The notes under the pieces were generated by a model. The model was not told the DNA's origin, did not search any database, and was given only the letters and a program-made list of their open reading frames with translations. Shown here piece after piece: positions 1 through 12,650 of a DNA stretch of 64,000 nt. This stretch comes from Orthonyx spaldingii (lineage: Eukaryota; Chordata; Aves; Passeriformes; Orthonychidae), in contig VZTJ01000538.1 of NCBI GenBank assembly GCA_013397795.1, forward strand, positions 156,682 through 220,681. Direction: 5' to 3'. Position numbers and translations under genes: made by a program. Each line of letters starts with the position of its first letter. The first letter of the stretch is position 1.

Positions 1-1096
1 TTGAAAAAGACAGTTCCATATTTGACAGAAAAAGAGTGTTAGTTGCCGTGATATTTCTTTTCTCCCTGCACTGAGAACTTCTGTCAAGCTCTGAAGTTCT
101 GCTCTGTTCTCTGACAACTTTTCATACCAAAATAAGAACTGAGTAGATATCTTAATGTGAAACACTGTATAAAAAAGAGAATTGTATCTAAATGAAAATA
201 CAAATTTAGTCATGGAGACAAGTAGTTTTGTCTCACTCCTATACCTTTCCTCCATACAGTAGTTGCATAACATCCAATTAAAAGGCGGGGGAAATTCCAA
301 GGTAAGGAGACAAATTGAAATCAGTTCTCCTTTCAGAGTTCAGAATGACTCTAGAGGACAAGAGCCTGGAGCCTAGAAAGGCAAAAGTGCCCCTTTTCCT
401 GTCACAGATAGGAAACTCTACTCTTTGTATAAAGAAGCCAAAAATCAAAGAACATGAAAAGCAAGTTATGTTGGCTGTATTGCGATTTTTAGCTCAGTGA
501 TTATTTTCCAGGATAATCTTTATCCCATTTCTCTGTGTTATATTAATGCTGTTAGGGAACAATACCATCATCCAGTGCCCCCAAATTCTGTCTGTGCATC
601 ATGCACGTTCTGTTTTTACATAATCCTACACTGCATAAATCAGCTGAAATATCACTACCCCACAACCTGCAGCTATTAGATTGTTTCAAGTTTTACGTAA
701 CAAAACAGAAGAAATATTTTGCAAACACAGCCAAAAACTATATACAAGTTGTCACTCTGCTCCCCAGCCCAAAGACCTGCAGCAATTAACCAAACGAGAA
801 CATGAGAAACCATGTGAATGCTTTCTAGCACAATTCACTACACGGATTTAATAAAAATCATTCTGTAGTGAAAAGAGGCCTTCTATAGTCTTAATGTGTT
901 ACTAATCAGATGAGAAGTCTCTTTAAAAGACAGAGCAAATGATTTAACAACAGTGGAAAATTTTCCACTTCCTACTTAATGAAATTATTTTTTTCTTGAC
1001 TGAGGGTTCATGTTTTACCTTCCAGGAAAACAACTTACTTAGAGACACACAGAAAAAATTTTAAAAATTAAATAGTCCAGGAAACAGTTTACATAC
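1..1096 (-). other. GALNTL6: GALNTL6 intron, partial (downstream of exon 1097-1235)
   Basis: AT-rich intron beginning with the donor gtatgt at 1096-1091 on the minus strand and running off the left edge of the window. I see no exon or recognisable mobile element in it; the open frames of about 60 codons here have no family resemblance. The next GALNTL6 exon, expected to begin by completing an Asn codon and then Cys, lies outside the window. Confidence 0.8.
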
Positions 1097-1235
1097 TTAG
1101 GATGTCGGATGTCTGGCAGAGATCGTTCCAATGCTATATTGTTGCTAACAAATATGTTGAAGCCATTTTCCCTATAAGCAGAATCATCATGGTCTTCCTC
1201 TGTAAGAGGGTACGGTTTTCCATGTTCACCTTTCC
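1097..1235 (-). CDS. GALNTL6: GALNTL6 internal coding exon (start of catalytic region)
   Basis: GALNTL6 belongs to the Golgi type II membrane UDP-GalNAc:polypeptide N-acetylgalactosaminyltransferases, which start mucin-type O-glycosylation. Read on the minus strand, this exon encodes K-G-E-H-G-K-P-Y-P-L, then T-E-E-D-H-D-D-S-A-Y-R-E-N-G-F-N-I, then A-L-E-R-S-L-P-D-I-R-H-P. The S-L-P-D-x-R segment is a family hallmark just ahead of the glycosyltransferase domain. The wording matches GALNTL6 as I remember it; the close paralogue GALNT10 differs in the K-P-Y-P-L-T-E-E-D-H-D-D part. The acceptor is ttatag|GG (AG at 1236-1237) and the donor is AA|gtatgt (1091-1096). The exon has 2 nt + 45 codons + 2 nt, so it enters in phase 1 and leaves in phase 2. 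No stop or frameshift is present. By recalled human numbering it covers about residues 83-129. Chance matching is very unlikely at this length. Confidence 0.95.
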
Positions 1236-1262
1236 CTATAACAAAACAAAACAATTATTTGC
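1236..1262 (-). other. 3' splice acceptor of GALNTL6 exon 1097-1235
   Basis: On the minus strand the intron ends in a T-rich run, attgttttgttttgttatag, directly before the exon. The pyrimidine tract is interrupted by single G residues but has no competing AG. The resulting phase (1) matches the donor phase of the exon at 22028-22136, which supports this boundary. Confidence 0.85.
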
Positions 1263-3000
1263 CTCAAACCGACAGCAAAAAATGTACTATGAAGACAAAA
1301 AAGAAAGTTACACTGAACTTCAATTAGTACACTGTGCCTCGAATACATCAAAGAAATTTCTTGCAATGTCTTTAGCAAAACTCCTGTTATTGCCAATACA
1401 AAACCAGAAAGTAGGTACAAATAACAAAACTCACAAGTCTCTCAGAATGCACCCAATTAATCTAACTTTCCTCTTTCCAGACACATAACCAGGTTAAAGC
1501 CATTTTATACAGAAAAATTTCAACTGTAAATTAAGCTAAGACCTTTCTTTTCCATAGCAAAATTATGAACAAAAGGATCAGTTCCAGTAATATGCCTTTT
1601 GATCAATATGAGGAACCTGGTTCATGAGTTTCTTTGCATGATAGCACCCCTACCACCCACTCATATTTTCAGAATACAACTTCAGCATTGAAGTTTAAGG
1701 TATTCAACTTTCCAGAAGAAACAGTATGGAAACCAGATGTGTTCCTCTAGGCTGCTTAAACACACTTGCACTCCTAGGGACAAGCCAGATTTACTCAGTG
1801 TTTCTAATGTCACAGCACTGTGGAGTTGGTTTCAGAAACTGGCCACTTTGTGGTTCCCCAAAGAAATCATTGGCTTGTTCCCTGGCAAAGCACAGACTTT
1901 CTATTCCAGCTTTTTATTCCTAAGTTAATTCTCAACATCAGTCACTTGACTTGCACAGTACCCACCTCAGGCTACTATACCTCTATCTCTTCCAGTAAGA
2001 GAGCAGAGAACAAATAAAAACACTTCAAAGAATATCAGATCATAAAAGCCTTCAATGCTTCTCAACTACTTTTATTCGTCCCATTCTTGCAGAGGATGTA
2101 CTCTTCAGAATTTCAAAACCCTTCAAGCCTACTCAGGCTTTACTTTACATCTCATTAATCAGGTTACAACCTCTCTCTCCTTCTACCTCCATGCTCCCTC
2201 TTAAGAAAATACCTCCTTTACCCTGGGCTCTTATAAAGAAATGAATCAGCTGGATTCAATAAGTGACCAAGAGCATGTGATCCTCAGATAATCAGGCGCA
2301 GCTACAGGAGTGGATGAAGAGGAGAGCAACCAGAAGCTGAGAGAAAGAGTCAGTGGTGTTCTTAAAGCCCATAAGTCTCTGTTAGTGCTCTATTTCACAC
2401 TGCACAAGCACAAGACACTAAAAACACAGAATATGCAATTAAAGATGCTGTAGTGACTCAATTTTTGCCTTTCTCAGCTAAAATAGTAATTCTTTTACTC
2501 CAAAATTTGTGTATACATTTACAATTTCATTTAAATTCTTAATGAAAACAATTACTGTTACTTACAAGGGGGAAAGATTAATTAGTATAATGAAATACTT
2601 CCTGTTCCTTACTAACAGGTATTTTACCATTTTTATCCCCAAATGCATGCAACACACTAACATAATACAAAATCTGAGACTAAGCTTCTATGGGAATCTT
2701 TATAATTTCACTCTAATAACAGGGAGGAACTATGATACTAAAAATGCAGCTAATGAGTCAAAGTACTACTCAAAATTCAATAGTACAATTGTATCAAATA
2801 CGATTAATAATAAAGTAACACTAAGCTAATGTCATTCAACCTAAGATATAGATATTTTAGCCCCTCTCTTTCAGCATATATTCTAAATAGACCAAAAGTA
2901 AATATTTTAACTGGCTATTAATACGAGATTTATCCAGGTAGTTACTAATATTGTGACAATTCTGAAATAAATGATTAAATATGATTAAAACATACTACTG

Positions 3001-3014
3001 AAAAAAAAAAAAAA
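3001..3014. repeat. poly(A) run
   Basis: Fourteen consecutive A residues following an AT-rich stretch. No retroposon body or target-site duplication is recognisable beside it, so it is recorded only as a homopolymer. Confidence 0.9.
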
Positions 3015-3515
3015 TTACTACAGAATTTCCTGTATATTCCAGATATTCACCCTGTATCAAGAGAGGTGGATTCTTGCTTTGCTTTTCTTAAATGAGTCTC
3101 TTTGGCTCTTCAGGAGATGAATATTTTTCCTAACAGTAGAGTTTTCTTTATAATGTCCCTTGCTAGTGAAACTGAAGACAAGCATTTTTAAAACAGTCTT
3201 CTATTCTTCCCCACCAAATATGGAGCACTATCACTATGCATAAGCCAAAATTATAGATATCATGGTTGTTATCTAGAGCAACTTAGGAATGGGCAGAACT
3301 TTCTCCTATCGTGCTGTGTAAGTATTTTTGCTTTTGCACTTATACAGTATAGCTCAGCTGGGAGGTGCACAACTAGAGGTTGTGAAGCATGACTCTTTCC
3401 TAATACTTTATTAAAATACACATGTAGAGCATAAACAGAGGCTTGTGAACTTTTATAAATCTCATATTTCTCCCAGTTTTTTGTTTGCATGCTCTCTCAC
3501 CCTGCAGTTCCACCT

Positions 3516-3541
3516 GATTAGCTAGGGATCATTAGCTAGGG
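3516..3541. repeat. short tandem duplication, 14-bp period
   Basis: The unit gattagctaggg recurs as cattagctaggg after 14 bp. Two copies only; probably a replication-slippage product in intron. Confidence 0.7.
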
Positions 3542-6500
3542 GAGCCATCTATCAGATCCAGCTGGAAGCAGTTTGCTAACTTCTCTAAAAGAACTCAGGC
3601 AAAAAAAGACCATTCCTTATGAGTGACCTTGGAAGGAGAGAAATAGAGAGCTCAGAAGACAAGTGTTACAAAAATTAAGTACAACTTTTGGGTGATCATT
3701 AGGCTTGAAGGATTCCCTTTGTAGAGAAAAGTGCCATGTATGAGTCTAGTCAGCATTAAAAAAACATCACAAGCACAGAAAACTCTGCTGTCACTGCTTT
3801 ACCTTCCTAGATGTCTGACAGTCATTTCTATCATTGCACAATGGTTTGGAGGTGGACCTAAATGCCAGGATAAAAAAGGGAAATTTCACAATGCAAGAAG
3901 AGTAATATTCTGGTGAAAAGGAACATGTTTAAGTATAATTTTTCATTACTGCGCACAGAAGACTACTTTAAGTCTATTGATAGATAGATACAAGCCCTCT
4001 TATACTCTCTCTTCCGTCTGAAGGCAAAACAGCAGCACAGAAAGTGCAGCAAGGCTATAAAGTGCTGTAGGAACTGAGAGTAAAAAAACTCAATGGTGAA
4101 TTCTTTTCCCTCTTTACATCTAAAAGGGGACTGACCCAAATGTCATAGATAAAACCAAGCCAGCACTAAGACTTGGTACTAACTCTCTGAGACTGGTTTA
4201 CAATTGCAGCAAAAATAACCTGATAAACTAAGGACAACCATAAGTTTTAGATCAGGATTTTGATTTTTCAAGCAAGGGAGAAACCCAATAGCACAAGAAT
4301 GACACATATATTCAACCTGGGCCAAAAAATCCCATCAGAATGCTCTGCTGCATGGGAAGCCTTACAGCAATGTTTAATTCATAGAGTGGTGTCTTACCTT
4401 TGTGATTACAGAATTATTAGACTGATTTTTACCTCAGTACTCAACATCAGCAAGTATGACAATATGCTAGGTTTTCCTTTTAAGGCACTATAATGATTTT
4501 GGAGTTAACATCTCTACACTGCTTAGTACTATGTTATTGTAAGGGTGTTAATACACCATCTTAAAATGCTTCTCCATAGGTATCTAGATTAAAAAAAAAG
4601 GTAAAATAAGATATTGGAGACATCAAGATAAAGTACCAGCTTGGCCAAGTATTAGGAACTCTAGAAGGCTTTTTTAGCCCTACTCAGGGCTGTTACTGTC
4701 TCCTGGGAAACCATGCACTGTATACCTAGCCCTAAAGATTTTCAGTTTTATGCTTGACAACTTGTGATAACTGATAGCTCAAGGACACCTCAGTTAGGCA
4801 TCTTCTGCTTATATGTAATGCAGATATAGCAGAAGGAGAATAAGCTGTCTTGTTCAACAGATGGTACAAAGGGAAGACAATTAAGGTGAAACAAGAAAAT
4901 AAAAAAACATTCTGTATACTCAGTACAAAAGTCTAATTGCAGAATAAGGACTCTGGATCAACCACATTGCTATAGTTGCCAGGTACTATAATTATCAGGA
5001 GAACAGGGGTATTGTTGGCAATATAGATCAACTGTAAATGAGTTTGAATATGCAACAGAAGAGGAGTTCTGCACTACTTCCATATGCAACGGATAGGGGA
5101 TCTTGCTTAAAATTATAAACAACAAAACACATGGCAAAGGATTCTCATTTCCGGGTCTTTTGGGTTTTCATTTGAGGTTTTGTTTTTATAATTTCGATGA
5201 ACTATTTATAATTCAGTAGGCATGGTAAAAAAGATTGGCTTTGCCATATAAGCTCAAAAAGTTAAGCAACTGCTTGACATCTTAACACAGGAAACCAAGT
5301 GGATAAAGAACAGAAGCCATTCAGTGTCTGCAGGGAAGAACTGTGTACAAATCTGAATTATTTACTGTTTATACTCACTGCTATTAGTTTACTCAGGCAT
5401 GACTACACAGCTACACCAAGTCAAGACTATAATTCACATAAGTATTTAAGCACAGCCTTTAATTTAAGCATTCAAGCATTCTTTAACCCTAAACCATTTG
5501 TAGTAGGGAATAAGAATTCTCCATGTGCTAAATGCTTTAGTACATACAAGGAGTTTATTTTAATACATGAACCTACAAATAACTAAGCCTTCTTACTTAT
5601 AGTGCATTTTATTCTTTTGGATAAGTTAATTCTGCCATTCTTTAAAATATATATTGTGAATTATCTCTAAATATTCCACTGAGAATATAGCACAGCTCAT
5701 CTGTGCTCAGCACACATAAACTCCAAGCCTGTCCTCTCTCATGAAGTTCTCACAGTGAGAACAGATGTCTAATCTTATCCTAGAGCAATCTTTTAATACA
5801 GAACTGAAGTCCCATGGGGGGAGAGTGATTGTATTTCTTAGCATAGGTAGACAGAGAAACACAAATTCCAAATGAATGCAGTCACACACCAGTCTCAAAG
5901 AAAGAGTGTAAGAAGTACAATGTGAAATAAAGATCAGCAATAGAATAGAACTCAGCATTTGAGTCAGAGATCTTACATCATTTTGACACATAAATTTTCA
6001 CACAATCTTTTAATCCTCGATACGGCAACTGGCCAAGTCAGAGGGCAAAAACTCTGTTTAAAGCAATCTGCAGTACCTTTTACATAAATTTCCTCAAGTT
6101 TTCCTAGTGCACAGTTGTGTACAATCTTCCAGGTTTCACTGTGGAGATCAACTTCATATTATTTAGATAAGTAAAACAAATTAGCAACTCAAACTCCCAG
6201 CATAGTCTGCTTTTTTGGGAAGTTAATTTCTATTTGAGTACAAACAAAATAATTGTATTTCTTTTTTTTCCTTTTTCTCACAGACAAGAGGGCAGGGTGT
6301 GTAAATCACCTTCTCTTTTCATAATAGAAAAGGAATTGTTTGTTTTGAGCAAATGCCTTTTTGTTTTTGCACATTTATGCTAATTTCCAATAAAATGGAT
6401 GAAAATTTTTATTTAATAAATGCATGAAGGTTCTTTGCCAATTTGTTACAGACAGAAAATTAAAACTGCATGTCTCACATTTAAGTAATTCCCTTCACAT

Positions 6501-7560
6501 CAAGTGGAACTACCCAAGTTGCAAAACATGTGTAGGTGTGTACTTATAAGTATATAAAATGGCTTTTCAGATTGAAAGTAAAGAACATTTTTCTAACTGT
6601 ATGAGAAGTAAAATAGTGGAATAGGCAATTCAGGGAACGATGGAATCCATGTATAGATATGCAAGAAATGATACCATGCCTCAGAGAGATGATTGATACA
6701 ACTCTGATCATCTACTAAGGTGGATCCCAACCTTAAATTTCATGAACACTATGAGAAGTAGGAGAACTGATTATAGGTTCCCTTAGCGTCCATAAAACTC
6801 ACATCAGAAACTGAAGCATATTTAACTCAAGTTTATTCTACTTTTCCTAAACTTCACTGAGTATCTCACTCAGTTGTGCAATTTCATTACCTTAATTTAT
6901 ACTATAGGAAAGGAATTTAATTGATTTTACATCAATGGTAATGGGATCAAAAGTATCTTCTAAAAATTGTTTTATTACTACTCTACCTTGTAGCAGCTTA
7001 AAAAGGCACTGCAATGAGATTTACAACACTTTTAATTATTTATTACCTAACTCTGTCAAGGTCTGAGGCAATATAAAAGGCTTTTTCTTAGCATTACAGA
7101 TACAGAAGTAACCAAATCTTACTTATGCAAAAACCTGGTCAAGGAAATCCTGAACAATAAATTTTCAAGCAAGAATAAATAACTTCTTCATAAATATATA
7201 ATAAAATTTATTTATTACAGTTTCAATATTGAACTATTACAGAAGAGAATCAAAAATTCACTCAATTTTCTGTAGAAAATATTAAAGTTCCTACTATTTT
7301 ATCTATCTTCAGATGACAGTAGTACACACAGGTTTTCTTTTCAAGGATCATATAGTCCTTGGTAAGTGGTATAAAGATGTTGTTGGGAGCAAATATGAGA
7401 TTTTGTCCTCTCTAGATTGCTGCTACAGCAATACAATGTTGGCAGGAGTAATATGAACTAAATTGCTTCTTTCTTCAGGAATAGCTTTATACAAATGGCA
7501 TAGGTAGGGAGAAAAAACATGTAACTTTAAATTTTGTTATTTGACTGCCTGCTCACATCC

Positions 7561-7650
7561 AGAACTAAACAAAAACACCTCAACAAAACAATCAAACCAC
7601 AAGAACAAAAACCAAAAAAACCTCTAACTAACCAAACAAAAAAAAATCAA
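7561..7650. repeat. A/C-rich, nearly G-free low-complexity tract
   Basis: About 90 bp dominated by A runs and C, such as caacaaaacaatcaaaccac and accaaaaaaacctc, with hardly any G. It is the longest of a series of similar tracts in the window. On the transcribed minus strand it is U/G-rich. Confidence 0.75.
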
Positions 7651-8219
7651 CAGAGAAGAACATGCTCCTTAAAAAATTTAGAAGAGTACATTTATATTGT
7701 ACTGTAGTTGGATCTTTGGAGTGTGGTTTGCCTATCATTCACATGAGATAAAAATGAAAAGAACCTGTTATTAACACAAAATTAAATCTCTACATATAGC
7801 AGTGATGTGTTCTGCCATTCCTCAAACTAGAGTGAGTAGTGCTCTTCCTTGGGAAAAAGAAGAGCATTTCCTGGAAAGAGAAGATATGAGAGGGACAAAT
7901 ACGAACCTCTGAAACATACTTATTTTACAGATGTTTGAGAAGCATTTCTATAAAAAGAATATCAGAGTGCAAAAAAAGAGTAAATTATAGCTTTGTAACT
8001 GTATTAAATATAATTTCAAGATTTCCACAGATTAATAGGCCTGGACCAACTCTTCATGTTAATTTAAGATCATAACTTCTGTGTCAGACTGCAAGGGAAA
8101 AATGGCACAATATTGTTTTTAAGACTCCATGAAGCAGGAGAAGCTGATTACCAGTATTCTGTATACATCAAGGACAGGTTAGCACTTCATGTGCATTTCT
8201 TTAAAGTGGAAATGAGAAA

Positions 8220-8470
8220 ATGATACAAAATGACAGCGGTCAGGCTGAGCAGCACAAAAATGAGGAGCAGTAGTGGCAGTGAGCAGAAGAATGAATGAGT
8301 GTACCAAGTGGAGCAAGCAATAGCAACATCTGGCAAAGTATCAAAAGCCCCAGGCTGCAGAACACAGCTCTGGCACTTCAGCTGGGTCTTGTTGCCTCAC
8401 AGGACTCCACAGTTCCCAAGAGTACGGAAGGCTTTGGCTCAGGAGTGGGAGCAATCAGCTGGCCTAGCTG
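8220..8470. other. GC-richer block of unknown origin
   Basis: Unlike its AT-rich flanks, this block is balanced or GC-rich (for example agtggcagtgagcagaagaa and gggtcttgttgcctcacagg). Two overlapping plus-strand frames of 62 codons cross it, but their translations resemble no family I know. An AATAAA at 8565-8570 follows it. It may be a decayed mobile element, a retrocopy end, or ordinary intron with local composition change. Confidence 0.35.
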
Positions 8471-8527
8471 TTGCCTTGACTAAGTAGATTGCAAAATTAT
8501 TACTGCTACACTTCAGGAATTAGCTCT

Positions 8528-8563
8528 TATTTACCTGTTTATCTGTATTTACCTGTTCATCTG
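8528..8563. repeat. 18-bp tandem duplication
   Basis: The unit tatttacctgtttatctg is repeated immediately as tatttacctgttcatctg, with one difference. Two copies, directly adjacent. Confidence 0.9.
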
Positions 8564-9011
8564 TAATAAAATATTGTTTGCTGAGTTAATTAATTTGCAA
8601 GAAGAAAAAATTAGCTCAGTGCTCTTGAGATTAATACTTGCATATATGTAGGCATTTTACTAGATGTCACTTCAAAATGCAACCCGGCCTTTGCTGTTGG
8701 CAGTGGTGTCCTAGCAGAAAAAGGGCATTATACAGGTAACCACTGGAAAAATACAATTCTGTATCTTACAATTTTCAAATAACCAATATGAAATTAGTGA
8801 TATAAAAACAAGAAACTGTGGTTTATTTTAAATATGTGCATTTTTTTCAATTGATAATTTTCAATTAATTAATCACTAATTAATTCCTAAATCTTATTGC
8901 CTGTGCTTTATGGAACATTAGCATAAAACACCCCTCACCTTTTTCATTCATTTGAAACATTAAAAATGCGGCCCTCAAATTTCCAACACATACACTGAAG
9001 AGTAAAAATAC

Positions 9012-9031
9012 TGTGTGTGTTTGTGTGTGTG
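9012..9031. repeat. (TG)n microsatellite
   Basis: A short TG dinucleotide run interrupted once by an extra T, near 9020-9022. Confidence 0.85.
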
Positions 9032-10356
9032 GGAAGTGATTCCTTTAAAATATGTCATGAGGTAAACCAGTGGGATGTTTTTTTTAGCAGAAGAATGACT
9101 GCATATGAACCCTGAAAAGTCAACTGTCTGAAGGCTTGAATAAACATTTCACAAAAATAAGCAATAGAATTTGCCTTTAAACATATGGCTTTTAAAACTT
9201 GCTGCAAGTACTACAATGGCTTGCTGGGTGGAAAGGCTCATTCTACTTCCCCATTTACACTTTAATAAGTCTAGCAAAAATAAAAGAAAAAAGCAGACCA
9301 TACTATTTGGTTTGTCCAGTGTATTTAGAATGCTGCAGTGTACAATGCAAGATAAGCAGCAACACATGCTGTTTTGATATGAGTTGCTCTATCACTGCAG
9401 CAGAGAAGCAATATCCTCAGTAGTATTGTGCAGGCTGAGCTGAATCTAATCATAACTCTGTAGCCAAGGGATGCACAGTACATCTTCTATTTAGTCTAAC
9501 TACTTATCACCAAATGCCACAGCCACCAGAATGTTTTTTTCATTTAACATTAGAACAGACTGGCTGTAGACCATTAATCAGAGCCAAATACAGAATGAGC
9601 AAGCATGTGAGAAACAGAATTCAACCATAAAAAAGGCTTCACAGATTCATTTAGGACTGAAGAAGCTGCAAGGATATAAAGTATCTACTATGGAACACAA
9701 CCTGAAAAAAAAAATCTACTAATAATGGTAAGGTGTTTGTTTCAGTATTTAAATGAATTAATTCACACAAAATGTCTCAAGAATGGCATTCTACTACGCT
9801 CTAGTACCAGAAGGTCTTATACAATTAATACGTACGGTCAAGATGATATCTTGAAAAAGCTCAAACTAGAGTGTCCCTAACAGAGTTAGGTACAAGAACC
9901 AAACAGATCACAAAATTAATGCAAAATTACAGTTGCACAGGTAGTGTTTCAGAAAACTCCAAAATTCAAAATGATAGGGTCATAACAGCTGTAATTAACA
10001 TAAGAGTTATCTCCGCTCCTCTATTTTTCTTCATTCTAAGACATATTATAACCATGTGCTGTTTACTGTATACTATCACAGGAAAACAAATAGGATGTTC
10101 CATGGAACAAATTTCTTAATATGGAATCTTTTTTTTTTTTCATGAATTCAACCTAAACTAGCTCCAGAAGCTGCCTTTGTGGCTGTCACACAAAGAAGAT
10201 GGAATAACCTGTAAAAATTGAATTTAGCTATGTGTAAGTCAACAGTGTACAACAGCGTGGTCACTCTTGCACATGAAGCATTATTCCACGATGTATATCC
10301 TCCAGAAAACACAAGCTGTCACAGCTTCCAGTAAATTTGGATTTAGCCTGTATGAT

Positions 10357-10440
10357 CCCCTACAAAAAAACCCCAAAACAAAACAAACCCCGAACCCCTT
10401 CCCCCAAAAAAACCACCACCACCACCAAATATATATATTT
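10357..10440. repeat. A/C-rich tract with (ACC)n and a short AT run
   Basis: G-poor sequence of A runs alternating with C runs (caaaaaaaccccaaaacaaa), then five ACC-type trinucleotides near 10411-10427, then a short tatata run. It is a composite low-complexity region. Confidence 0.8.
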
Positions 10441-12435
10441 ATAAAATTATAACCATTCTTATATATGGAGATAGTAAATATTCATGGTTAAAGTTTGAGG
10501 CAGACCCAAAAAGCAGAACTAAGCCATCTGATTCCCCACATGGTGACTCAGTGACAATGACAAACTTATTCCTTCTGTAAATCTGAGAAGAATGCCAATA
10601 AGCAAGCAGCGTTTGCACACTCAGGGCAAGTCTCTCAGTAGTGTATAAGTGGTTTACTGCCCTTTCAGGTCCGTTCAGATTTATGCATTATAAGTCAAGG
10701 ATGCAAATGATTACCTGGGTTAATATAAAAAGCAGGCACCCCTACAAATTCAGAGATACAAGAGTTATCATCAAGACAAGCAACATAAAACCAGATAAAC
10801 AACTGAAACAAGTACTGGCATGTTCTTGGGACTGGCCTGCGTAAGTCCTTCTGCTTTACTTAGAACAAAATCCATTTTGTTCTATCACACCCAAAGTGAC
10901 ACTTTGAATCTCAATGCTCTTTCCATGTTTTCTTTTGGCAAATCAGACACAGTACTCCTGTGAAAACTTTCGATACTACATGTACTGCTCCGTATACTCA
11001 CTACTAGTGCACTTCCCAGCTGCTGCCTTTCCTTCTCATAAAAGATGCTAATGCTGCAATCATCAGTATTGCCTTTTATCATTCATTTTGTGGTTTAAAA
11101 TACATTCTTTATTTTAAACAGCCTTACAATTGACTGACATTCCTGTCATAAGGAGAGCTAAACTTAATGCTTGACCTACTATGAGCACAGCTCTACACAG
11201 CCCTTTTTCTCCCTTCACATCTTTCTGAATAATACAAGTCTAATTAATGCCAACTATTTTTCAAATGCCTGACACAAATTTGAGCAAATTTCCTGTACTA
11301 AAGTAAACTGAAATTTTCAGTCAATATATGCTGTCGAATCAGGCAGAGGCAGAAATGGAGACTTCATGAGCCACCTTCAGCCAGGATCTGAATAAATTTT
11401 CAACTAATTAGTTTAAAATATTTTCTATTCAAAAGGACAACTCATCACTTATAGAACACAACTAAACATTTATCCCAAGGCCACATTTATGCATAATTCA
11501 GTAGGAACCAAATATGTCCATTGGGAACTTCTTTGAAAAAGTTAACTTATTGAAAGCTGATGTCTAGATTCAGCCAAAAGTATTTGCTGATTTTTTTAAA
11601 AAATGTGTTGATATCTGGGTTAAAAGAAACAAATAAAAAACATATTTTGAAAGCCAAAATTTTTAAATTGCAGTCTTTTTTTTTTCCCCACATAACCTTA
11701 TATAAATGACAGAACTTAATTAATATTATTAAAGGATAGACATTCAAGTTAAAAATTTTGCTTGTGAACCAAAACAATACTTTCTAATTTTATCACAGAC
11801 AGAAAAAAGTGTCAGGTACCAACCCAGAGTCTCACATGCACACAGCTTGAAATTTCAGGTATATATGAAGAAAGTCCATAAAAATTTCTTTCTCATTGAG
11901 AAAATTAAAAAAAAATTAAATTCTATTATGCATATTTATGATGTATTTATATAGCACATAGTAACTCTGAATTCCACTTATGGCTCTATGACAAAAAGTC
12001 TCTCAATGAATCCATTTTGTGAGGAGAAACATCTTTACCAACCATGCTAAGAGAGGAAGCATACACACTTCCCTAGCCCTCCATAACTACAGGTAACAGA
12101 GGAATAGGATGTCAAGCAGAGATTTATTTTAATTGTAGGCTTTATTTCAGATACATTACCAGAAATTCTACCTTTTAATTTGTCAAGTATATTTAAAACT
12201 AGAAAAGCAGAAAGAAATCATCATACCTTATATTTTCCAGAGAGGAAAAAACCCTACTTAGTTTGTCTATTTTGTTGCTATTAATTCGTCTCTGCATGTC
12301 ATACAATTTAACTTACAGAAAAGTGTTTATGCATATGTTTAATTTAATTTTTCTGTACTTGTTTAAATAGTAAACCAACTATTTACAATAGTGAGATAAA
12401 TTATGACAAAGGACTTGAACTGGATTAAGAATTAA

Positions 12436-12650
12436 TGTTCAGCTGTGGTGAGCTGACCCTTGTTGGATGCCAGGTGCTCACGAAAGCCACTCCATCACTT
12501 CCCTCCTCAGCTGGACAGGGGAGACAAAATATAATGAAAGGCTTGTGGGTTGAGATAAGGGCAGGGAGGCATCACTCACTAATTGCTGTCATGGGCAAAA
12601 CAGACTCAAATTGGGGAAAAATTAACTTATAGCCAAGAAATGCTCAGGGT
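12436..12650. mobile_element. diverged dispersed avian repeat, probably LTR-derived
   Basis: From gttcagctgtggtgagctga through ggatgccaggtgctcacgaa, cctcagctggacaggggaga, aaggcttgtgggttgagata and cactaattgctgtcatgggc to acagactcaaattggggaaa, this reads like a repeat I remember from many non-galliform bird transcripts and genomes. Its GC content is clearly above the flanks. I cannot fix the superfamily, subfamily or orientation from memory; an LTR of an endogenous retrovirus is the likeliest class. No coding remnant is seen, and the ends are approximate because the homology fades into AT-rich intron. Confidence 0.5.

Noticed and set aside
1102..1488. Plus-strand open frame of 128 codons over the GALNTL6 exon
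   Set aside because: It is the antisense shadow of the minus-strand exon at 1097-1235 and its flanking intron. Its translation matches nothing, whereas the minus strand gives a clear GALNTL6 segment with proper splice sites.
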